DNA from: Pedobacter psychrotolerans
GTDB lineage: Bacteria > Bacteroidota > Bacteroidia > Sphingobacteriales > Sphingobacteriaceae
NCBI RefSeq assembly: GCF_004340665.1
Contig: NZ_SLWO01000004.1
Location: 310,001 to 374,000 of the forward strand
DNA: 64,000 nt
Direction of reading: 5' to 3'
Shown: positions 12,201 to 20,100 of the stretch, one piece after another
Position numbering within the stretch: position 1 is the stretch's first letter
Layout: each line of letters starts with the position of its first letter
The notes under the pieces: model-generated
Seen by the model: the letters and a program-made list of their open reading frames with translations, nothing else
What the model was told of the DNA's origin: nothing
Databases searched by the model: none
Position numbers and translations under genes: made by a program

Positions 12201-12275
12201 AATATGATGGTCCTTATACTTTTTAAAAAAATGTTGCTGCTGTGGCGATAAGCGGTAATAAGATAGCTGTTCCAT
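6216..12275 (-). CDS. NRPS-2: interface-like C, A (Asp-type), PCP, C, FkbH-like glyceryl-loading domain
   Basis: The protein has 2,019 residues. Residues 1-430 have the condensation fold, but the catalytic HHxxxDG is replaced by PALCADF (132-138). Residues 440-940 are an adenylation domain (YTSGTTGKPK at 587) whose pocket reads DLTKIGHIGK, near the Asp code. A carrier follows with GGHSL (Ser981), then a second C domain with intact HHIVSDG (1169-1175). Residues about 1490-2015 are an FkbH-like HAD domain (DCDHTLWKG at 1689) with a C-terminal acyltransferase-like lobe. FkbH proteins move the glyceryl group of 1,3-bisphosphoglycerate to a carrier. The protein has no carrier after FkbH; NRPS-3 begins with one. 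The degenerate first C matches the idea of an interface domain that recruits an Asp beta-hydroxylase, and the TauD gene lies 5 bases upstream. Confidence 0.93.
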   Translation of the reverse strand: MEQLSYYRLSPQQQHFFKKYKDHHIPYTQVTIKITGVLEPERLKSSLSAIINRYSIFRTTYIKPAGIEWPVQVINDFADFIFGEHMITNPDALSKIIKIASKQVFDLENGPLVRLDVVNGPDEVNHILMTTPALCADFYSINVLANQLIAGYLAGNDATATPEEALPYLQFSEWQNQLLEAEENEDGITYWKKNSFIAQMSAMIFDEDPLNTAVFDPGVYALQLPPSTHADEDLEARLGVCWQWLIWNFCGKQDIITQHINNGRDFEELHDIMGLLSFCLPISLAIDENTSFAFCLEAYRDMIETNGEYKLLHEVSGRPDATYSYVFEFINSPLSIHNQVINDGLIEVLNRETLVEAKKIQLRCINENGALNLEFIYNKNAFSKESIQLLAEVYSNITAQCFSDTTIRLNNLQLLPASLLDDMMESFNPHHQVFPASSYTVDEMFDKAAARYPEAIAVVAGDKRISYAELSNKANRLTDYLIKEKSIRPGDRIGLLCEENEHMIVGMLGIIKAGAAFVPIDPRSPVSRTLFILEDSSAKVLLSHSSLGNMLDDKIDTVWIDELILNENQVAAHFPVRKTDAVVYVIYTSGTTGKPKSVLISDQSLVNYVSWLRAYFEVTEKDSAVLLSSYAFDLGYTSVWGMLLGGGCLHLIPDNLIRNPGVMVQYIADEKITFLKTTPSLFQLLVSATNADLFTDSALRLVIMGGEPIRVPDLKKMISIKPSVQLANHYGPTETTIGTIAILIDNNKIDSYATHPVIGYPIANSFVSILDEHGHYAVPGVAGELCISGAGLASGYLNNDELTREKFTDHPRKPGSIMYKTGDQACWTLSGTIVFKGRKDDQVKIRGYRIELNEVRNALLRYEDINRVAVIAIENDVFGKELAAYYESNVPVSPKQLRDFLNEFLPDAFIPSYFVPMKSLPITANGKIDVKSLPAVDAGNETAYVLPSNRIEEEMITLWEAVLGKTRIGITDNFFDLGGHSLKAIQLTSHIHKHFNVKLDIGKIFAYPTVNLLAKLIPGATEQQFSEIPALAEKEDFQLSHAQQRLWVLSQFEEGNAAYNVPSATLLEGKLDTAKFKYVLEKLIARHESLRTVFITVNGAPRQLILPPADINFLLNEKDLGHTANSAEVIEKMITEDMHAPFNLSKGPLLRATLVRVAEEKYIFLFNIHHIVSDGWSRNILTRELLHLYRFYATGIGKALSPLTLQYRDYAAWHTGIYQSQGKYWNDLYQNNIPVLRFPADFERPEVLSFSGGSLVHELSAELTDRLKAFALERNTTLNNLLFALYGMLLAHYTDQQDLVIGSLVSGRSHIDLENMLGVFINFLPVRITANKNDQLDDYLRFIHQTLVNAYLHQDYPFDLMVDDCLSERDRARNPFFDTMVNFHSETSITGRDLSTGDTGIRMSPYIKDQNSEVHAVLDFKLDIYPLGNEIKLYFTYNKALFKEPRMATFLTRYTDLLEDIIAHPSQPLSAYFPWVAEPSELPQQSELSITICSSFVADPLKEYMEYWGKEVDLGLKIDFAPYNQVFQQLYDENSILCKNEGLNIVFIRPEDWLRDQPTLNSKDQSALLEKTYNELLAAFSHSRNSMLSPCFVGVVPASASSNYDIEVINTINKLCQLLTDFFTSLTGCYLLDMNGVTELYEVDEIFDNGADNIGHITFTPEYYAALGTFLVRKIYAWKTAPYKVIAVDCDHTLWKGIVGEAGLDGIKIDGQYAALQRFLVEKYHEGFLIVLASKNNEADVWNVFDHHPQMVLQRSHIITHRINWEHKPDNLKSIAHELNLGTDSFIFLDDSEFEVEQVTARCPEVLAMVIPEDPADMTDFLLHNWAFDRFYLTEEDLERNDRYKAEKERNDVQTKSDSLAGFIASLNIKVNMLSLTNAETERAVQLIQRTNQFNMNGLQRTSKEVQQIINAPDSFNRIIHVEDRFGNYGLAGLIISRVDGNSLLLENFMLSCRVLGRGVEDIVLRFLHTDAAQQGLSQLVAKFIPTAKNTPFKQFLERTQWIETGIQGRYALAVVQPE

Positions 12276-12280
12276 AATAA

Positions 12281-14134
12281 TTATTTCAACTGTTCGGGTT
12301 TTAGCAAAGAAAAGTCAGTGTACACCCGTTCTACTTTCCGTAATAAAGCATTAAATTCTATAGCAAGACCAAAATCATTCCCGATCCAGTCGCGTGTTAA
12401 TCTGGCAGTTTCCCCATCAATAAGTTTTATATCCTGAGTTTGCATGGCCAGCATATTTAAACGATAAGCCCTTTCTGCCGCTACCATTCTGATTACAGCA
12501 GATTCTATATTGGCACCGCAGGTTATAGTGCCGTGATTGCGGAGCACAATCATATCCTTACCTTTTAAAGCCGCAGCAAGCTGCATCGCCTCTTCAGTGT
12601 CGTTTACCGGACCACCAAAATGCCCGTATAATTCATGATTCTCAAAAAAAAGGCAGCAATTTTGATCTATGGGTTTTATATACCGATCGAGCGCACTAAA
12701 AAGTGTTCCCCATGGAGAATGGGTGTGTACTACGCAATTTACCTGGGGATAATGGTTGTGGATAGCCGCGTGGATACAGAATCCGGCAACATTAACCGGA
12801 TAATCTCCTTCAATCACCTCACCATTTTTATCAACTTTAATCAGGTTTTTTGCGGTTATTTCCTCCGCCAGCATACCAAAAGGATTTACCCAAAAACAAT
12901 CCGACTCCCCGGGTACACGCATACTGATGTGCCCGCTGATACCGCCCTCATCCAGCCCTTCGGTAACCATCACTCGGTAAGCAGCGGCGAGTTTATACTT
13001 TAATATACTATGGTCTGTATCATGGCTTGCATGATTGATAAAAAATTGTGCTGTAGCATGGCGGGTATTATTTACAACTTTGCTGTTTAACTGTTCTTCT
13101 ACAGGTTTGTAATGATAAGGATCGGCCATGGCTACAAGTACCTTTCGCGTTCCCTCGAAAGGTTCGCGCCCATGCGCAAAAAGTAAATTATCCAGCATAA
13201 TTACATCCGATGCCTTCCAGTCAAATTTAAATTGTGCCCTCCTGTAAGCTTCTCTTATTTCTTCCAGGTAAGCAATTGGAATGGGCGAACCATCGCCAAA
13301 AAAGGTATTTCTGGGCAGATGATCAAAGCCGCACTGCTCAATCAGGTAATCCTGAACGGCAGGAGCCTGACTAGAGATATGGAAAAGATGTGCCTGATTA
13401 AACCATACCCATTCTTTACTTTCCGGATGTTGAATAACAGCCTGGCACACCTGCCTGGTTCTTAAAGCATTATGCTCTTTCCATTCAAAGGTTATATTTT
13501 TTTTGCGGAAATATTTTTCTGCATCTTCTTTGCTTTCAGTTTGATAAACCTCCTGCCAGGGCAGGTCTAGTTCGTTACCGAAATTACGCACATACATTAC
13601 CCCTTTTTTTATAAATTCATTGCGCAAGCTTTCACTAAGGCCTGCAAATACCTTTCGGCTATCTGCCAGCGGTGTTGCACCGCCAACCTCGGCGGGTTTT
13701 ACGCTATAAAACCAAATTTTTTGAGGCCAATCGTTGCTGTAAGAATGTTCATTGTGCATGGGAATATGTTCCTCTTTCGGATATTCTGTTGAGGTATATA
13801 CTTTTTCAGCCACCTGCCTACGGGGTGTAGAAGGTTCAGAATAGTCCATAAGCTCATTCGATAATTTCCGTGTAAATGAGTTGAATGCGGCATCATCATT
13901 AACGTTGAAACCACGGAATAATACGGCTCCGTAGCGTTTATAGGCATCGTCAATACTGCTTTTATTTACTGTTGCCCACGCATTTAAATCAAGCCGCTCC
14001 CCTGTTTCAAACATTGCCAGTTCTCCGTTTCCTGTGTTAAGAAATGATAATCTGACTGTGGTAAGGGGATCAATTTTAATGGATTGAGGCTGAGTATTCA
14101 TGAGCCCTTTTAAGGCATCCTGCTTTAATTTCAT
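12281..14134 (-). CDS. TauD/TfdA-type Fe(II)/2-oxoglutarate dioxygenase fused to class II aldolase/adducin domain
   Basis: The protein has 617 residues. Residues about 25-340 are TauD/SyrP-like, with iron ligands HNE (127-129) and the distal His in AHGR (321), plus EVGGATPLADSR, typical of this family. Residues about 360-600 are a class II aldolase/adducin domain with the metal-binding HTH (470-472) and RNHG (534). The acidic residue used by fuculose-phosphate aldolase is not visible at the expected place (AGFCIH is present instead), as in the adducin-like subgroup. The dioxygenase is expected to beta-hydroxylate carrier-bound Asp, since an Asp-type A domain follows at once in NRPS-2. The aldolase half could act on the hydroxylated residue or on a separate precursor; its reaction is unknown. 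A single frame covers both domains with no sign of frameshift. Confidence 0.87.
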   Translation of the reverse strand: MKLKQDALKGLMNTQPQSIKIDPLTTVRLSFLNTGNGELAMFETGERLDLNAWATVNKSSIDDAYKRYGAVLFRGFNVNDDAAFNSFTRKLSNELMDYSEPSTPRRQVAEKVYTSTEYPKEEHIPMHNEHSYSNDWPQKIWFYSVKPAEVGGATPLADSRKVFAGLSESLRNEFIKKGVMYVRNFGNELDLPWQEVYQTESKEDAEKYFRKKNITFEWKEHNALRTRQVCQAVIQHPESKEWVWFNQAHLFHISSQAPAVQDYLIEQCGFDHLPRNTFFGDGSPIPIAYLEEIREAYRRAQFKFDWKASDVIMLDNLLFAHGREPFEGTRKVLVAMADPYHYKPVEEQLNSKVVNNTRHATAQFFINHASHDTDHSILKYKLAAAYRVMVTEGLDEGGISGHISMRVPGESDCFWVNPFGMLAEEITAKNLIKVDKNGEVIEGDYPVNVAGFCIHAAIHNHYPQVNCVVHTHSPWGTLFSALDRYIKPIDQNCCLFFENHELYGHFGGPVNDTEEAMQLAAALKGKDMIVLRNHGTITCGANIESAVIRMVAAERAYRLNMLAMQTQDIKLIDGETARLTRDWIGNDFGLAIEFNALLRKVERVYTDFSLLKPEQLK

Positions 14135-14168
14135 CTGAACTTCGGGTAAGTATTTATAATGATTATCC

Positions 14169-17100
14169 TTAACTGTTAATCCTTTTAGGGGCGGTATTAA
14201 TCAGCATTTTCAGGTTGTTTTTATGTGTATTCGTTCTGTTTGCTTTTTTGTTTTCGCTAACCAGCGCATCATATCTGTTTAATTCTTTTATGCTCTGATC
14301 AGGATTTAAGGTAATATCTTCCAGTAACTGCATGTAACCTGTAACCACCGCCTGGATGGTTTCTTTTTTAAAGAGCGCATACTTATATTCAAAAACACCA
14401 GTTAAATTACGGCCTTTACGCATCACCAGGCTAAAATCGAACTTGGAATTTATTTCTTTAGGAATGATTTTGGTTGTCTTGAAATTGAGCTCTTGCAATG
14501 CTGAGTGCGCATGTTCATTGTCATCATTCATCACAAACCTGGCTTGAAAAACAGGATTTAAGCCAACCTGCCTTTTATAATCCAGGCTGGTAATGAGCTG
14601 ATCGAAAGGCATATCCTGGTGGGCAAAATCTAAAAGTACTTGCTCTGCAGTGCCTGTTAATAATTCACCAAAGCTTTCTTCGGTATTTATTGTTGTTTTA
14701 ATGGCCAGTGTATTTACAAAAAAACCAATGATAGATTCGAGGTCTGCATGCCTGCGCCCTGCAGTTGAGGTACCCAGTATAATTTCATTCTGGTTGGAAA
14801 TGTGATGAAGCAATACATTAAATGCGGTAAATAAAACAGCAAAAAGCGAGGTCTGGTGCGCGGCTGCCAATTGCTTTAGTTTTTCATACAGGCGATCTTC
14901 AACACTGAAAACAAATCCTTCGCCATCTGCCTTGTTATTCTCCTCCCGGTTAAACGAAAGTGGCAGATTTAAAACCGGAATATTACCTCCAAGCCTCGAT
15001 TTCCAGTAAGCAATGCTTTCTTCAAATTGCGGGCTCTCCAGGTATTTTTTCTGCCAGGCTGCAAAGTCTTTGTATTGTATGCCAAGTGCGGGTAACTTTA
15101 TGGTTTCTTTAGCTGTTATGGCCTGGTAAATGGTAATCCAATCATGAATGAAAATATCCATAGACCATCCATCGCTGATGAGATGGTGCATGGCCACTAC
15201 CAGCATGGCAGTGTGATTGTTAAATGTATATATTTCTACCCTGGTAAGTAAAGCATTTACCATTGAAAATGATTTGGCATTTTCATATTCAATCAGGCTA
15301 AAACATACAGATTCATCAGGAATGCCATTTTTTTGTATAACGTTAAAATAAGGATCGGCTTCATCCAGGATTTTCTGTCGTGGCAGCCCCTGTTCATCAT
15401 TGATAAAAACGGTACGCAAACTTTCATGACGGGCTGTTAGCAATAAATAAGCTTCTTTTAATGCGCTTATATTTAATTCCCCTTCAATCAGCAGCCCCCC
15501 TGTAATATTATAAGCAGTGGCATTTTCGGGATATTGACAGGCAAGCCAAAGACGGAGCTGATTGCTGGATAATTCATAATCATCAGCCAGGGGTACTTTA
15601 TTGATGCGGCTATATTTTTGCTGCTCTTTTGAAGCAACAAACTGTGCTAAATGAAAAATATCCTTATTACTGAACACATCCCTTAAAGTAATTTTCACCT
15701 CGAGCTGCTGTTCTATTTTATTAATGAGCCTGAGTGCGATAAGACTATTTCCGCCACACTCAAAAAAATTATCATTTACACTAATTTTTTCCCTATTCAG
15801 TAATGCTTTCCAGATATCGGCCAGGAGCAGTTCGGTTTCCGTTTCTGGTGGACGGTAAGCTTCCTGAACAACATTAACAGCAGTTACATCAGGCAATAAC
15901 CTCCTGTTAACCTTACCATTAGAAGTTAATGGAATATGATCTACCTCTACAAAGATTGATGGTAGCATGTAAGCGGGCAATCGCTCTTTTAAATAAGCTA
16001 TTAAAGTGCTCCTGCTATAAGTATCTTTTACTGTTAAATAGGCTACCAGCTGCTTATTGCCCAAGGCATCATCACTATCGGTTACGATACATTGGTTTAC
16101 CGTGCCTGATTGAAGTAGGTGCGTAACAATTTCTCCGGGTTCTACACGGTATCCACGGATTTTTATCTGTTGATCAACCCTGCCCATAAATAAAATACCA
16201 CCATTTGGCAACCGCTGCACAAGGTCTCCGGTTCTGTAAACTTTATTTGTATCTGCCGGGTTAAATGGATTATTGATAAATTTTTCGCCGGTAAGCACCG
16301 GATTATTTACATAACCTTTAGCTACACCCTTACCACCAATCAGTAATTCTCCGGCTATTCCCAGAGGGCATAATGAGAAATCACGGTCTACAATATACAC
16401 TACACTGTCGGAAAAAACATCTCCTATGGGTACAGTGTGGCAATTTTCTGCTGGATTAGTTTCATATAATAATTTTCCAATGGTGGTTTCTGTTGGCCCG
16501 TAATGATTAATTACCCTAACATCAGGCCTTTGGTCATTAATCAGCCGAATAATCTCACCGGATAACTCTTCCCCGCCAAAAATGATCATTTTTGAAGGGT
16601 ACAGAAAGCCAGCTTCTGTATCCATCGATTTCCAGTAAGAGGGTACTATTTTTATACAATCTATGCTATGTTCCCTAAAATACCGCTGCATACTGCCCGG
16701 CATACTCAACATATCTTTAGAAAAAAGGTGAAGGCTGGCTCCGGATGTAATTGCACTAAAGAGTACTGTATTTCCAAGGTCAGTTGATATGGTAGACATT
16801 AATCCATAACTGCGGTTAGCCGCTAAACTAAGCTTAGAAAAAATACCAGATAAATAGTCGATAATATTGCCATGGGTTACCATTACTCCTTTAGGGTTTC
16901 CGGTAGAGCCTGAGGTATAAATTACATAAATGAGGTCGTCTGCAATTAAGTTGTTTCGAACTGCTGTTGCAGGCTGCGAGTGCATTTCTTCAATGATCAC
17001 AATCAGGAGCCCGCTATCTATAAACAAGTGCGCGGCAGCTTTATTGCAAACCAGAATCTTCGCGTTAGTATCTTTTATAATAAAGTTTACCCTCTCTGCC

Positions 17101-20100
17101 GGGTAATCAGCATCCAGCGGTACATAGGCTGCTCCAGCCTTTATAATACCCAGCATACCGGTTATGGTAAGTTCTAATGTGTCTGCTATACAAAGCAGAA
17201 TTAATTCGCCCGAGTTTAACTCCTGCATGCTTAAATATCCAGCTAATTGATCAGATGTTTTGTCAATTTGCCTGTAGGTTATTTTTTTTTCCTCAAAAAC
17301 AACAGCAATTTCGTCGGGTACTTTTTCTACCTGCGCTTTAAACAAGGTTAGGATTGTATTTGGCTGAGCCTTTTTTATCTCACTATTTTTGTTGGCCAGC
17401 AATTCACTTTGCTCTTCGGGCTGGAGCATTTGAATATGGCCGATCCGTTGTGAGGGATCATTTACAATAGAAGACAGGAGCATTTGAAAATGCCCTTTCA
17501 TCCTTAAGATCGTTTCAGGGAGAAACAGGTTGCTACGGTATTGTATGCTCACGTCTAATCCCGACAGGTTTTCGGCTATACTTAAAGTCAGATCAAATTT
17601 TACCGTTTTCTGTTCGAGCTCCTGCAGGGAAAAGCTTACCTCACCAATTTTTGATGCCGTGATGATCTGGTTGTTCTGAAAAACAAATAAAGATTGGAAC
17701 AAAGATTCATGAGCTGTATCTCCGTCATTTTTAATGCTATTGAGAACTTTTTCGAAAGGAACATCCTGGTTTGCAAATCCATCTATTGTCGTGTTTTTTA
17801 CACTCGCCAACAAATCGGTAAAAATAGGATTACCACTAAGATCGCTACGCAATGCGATGGTATTAACAAAAAAACCAATTAAAGTTTCTACCTCTTTCCC
17901 CGTTCTATTAGCCGTAGGAGATCCTACACAAATATCAGTGTGCCCGGTGTACCGGTACAACAAAACTTTGAAAACAGCCAGCAAGGTCATGTAAAGGGTA
18001 ACGCCTTCTTTAATGGATAAAGCGGTCAATGCTTCACATAATTCTTTTTGGATTTTAAAGTTTAATGATCGCCCGGCAATGTTTTTCACCGGTAAAGGAA
18101 TAAAGTCTGTAGGAAGATTCAGCGGGCTAAGATCTTTCAGCTGTTCTTTCCAATATAATAATTTATGATCTAAAACTGGTCCGCTAAGATAGTTGCGCTG
18201 CCAGATCGCATAATCTGCATATTGGATGGCAAGTTCAGGCAGCATAACCGCTTGCCCTGCTTTAATTGCATTATAAACGGCAATCAGTTCATCTATAAAT
18301 ATAACCATAGACCAGCCGTCAGAAACAATGTGATGCATTACAATCAGCAGCTGATATTCATGCTGCGTAAGTTTCAGCAAACTGGCACGTATTAAATGGT
18401 CTGTTGAAAGATCGAAGGATCTGCCTAGTTCTAAATTGATAAAGTTTTCCTTATCATTTTGATCAACGTCAGTAAGTTTCCATTCATTTTGAGGAAAAAT
18501 TTTCTGGTAAGCCTGATTTTCGTGCTGAGCAATAACGGTACGCAATACTTCATGCCTGTTAATTAAGTAAGAGAATGCATCTTCCAATGCATTTCTATCC
18601 AAATCGCCTTCCAGCTTTAACAATATGGGTACATGATATTGACTGCTGCCTTCTATCTGGTCAATTAACCATAAACTTTCCTGCGAAAATGACAGGGGAA
18701 TAAATGCAGGCTTTGTAACAGCAACAACCGACGGAACCGAAACGTCTTGTTCTTTTTTATGAATTTCGGTGCTTAATGCACTTACGGTAGCACTTGCAAA
18801 TAATGTTTTGATTGGTATATCTACAAAGAAAACCGCTTTAATTGCAGATGAAACACGTGTTAGCATCAACGAATTCCCGCCAAGCCTGAAAAAATCGTCG
18901 TTTACCCCAATCCTATCTACTTCGAGGATATCCTGCCAGATCTTTATTAGTTTTTCTTCGGTATCATTTGCAGGAGCCAGGTAATCTTCCCTGACCAGGT
19001 CGCTTTCAACCGGGTTGGGCAGGTTGTTTTTATTTACCTTACCGTTTGGTGTTAGCGGCAGTCGATCTAAATGTACAAAAAATGATGGCAGCATAAATTC
19101 AGGAAGCAAGCGGCGCAGTTTTTTGAGCCAGCCTGGTATATTGATTGCTGTAGCTGATACATAATAAGCCACCAATACTTTTTGCCCCTTAACCACTTTA
19201 ACCGCTACCGAAGCCTGTTGTAAACCCGAACGAGTGCTGAATAAGGCATGCTCAATTTCACCGGTTTCTATTCTGTACCCTCTTATTTTAACCTGTTCAT
19301 CTTTCCTTCCTAAAAACACTACATTGCCGTCTTCAAGCCATTTACCCAAATCACCCGTTTCATACATCCTGTTTTCGGGAATAAATGGATCTGAAATAAA
19401 TTTTTCTGAGGTTAATGTTGGATTATTTAAATAACCTCTGCCTACACCTACGCCAGAAATATAAATCATTCCTGCTACTCCTACTGGTACTGGTTCCATC
19501 TCCTCATCCAAGATATAGACTGATAAGTTGGCTATCGGCTTTCCGATAGGTATGTTTACACGGTTTGTATCAGCTGTACTAACTTGATATGTGGTAGCAC
19601 AAACAGCACATTCGGTAGGCCCGTAAGCATTAAAATAATGGGTATATTTTGCCACTTCTCTTGCTTTTGATACATTTGCCACTTCTCCTGCAGTAATAAT
19701 GCACCTCAGGTTTTTTACATCATCAATGCTTAGCAAATCAAGATAGCTTGGCGGGAAAGTGACTACAGTAGCCCCGCTATCTTTTAAAAACACTTTAAAC
19801 TTTTGTTGATCTATAATGGTGTCTTCATCAGGAATAAGTAAAACAGCCCCGCTATATAATGCCATCATCATTTCAGATATACTGGCATCAAATGCAACGG
19901 CTGCAAACCATACTACGCGGTCAGTTTCGGTAATGTTAAATTTCCTGATCTGATCAAGCGACATATTTACGTTACCCGCATGCTCAATAATTGCTCCTTT
20001 AGGCATTCCGGTTGATCCTGAAGTATAGATTACATAAGCCATATCATTCGGAGCAATAGACTGGCTAAGGTTTGTAGCAGGCAGGTAATCAATTTTTAAT

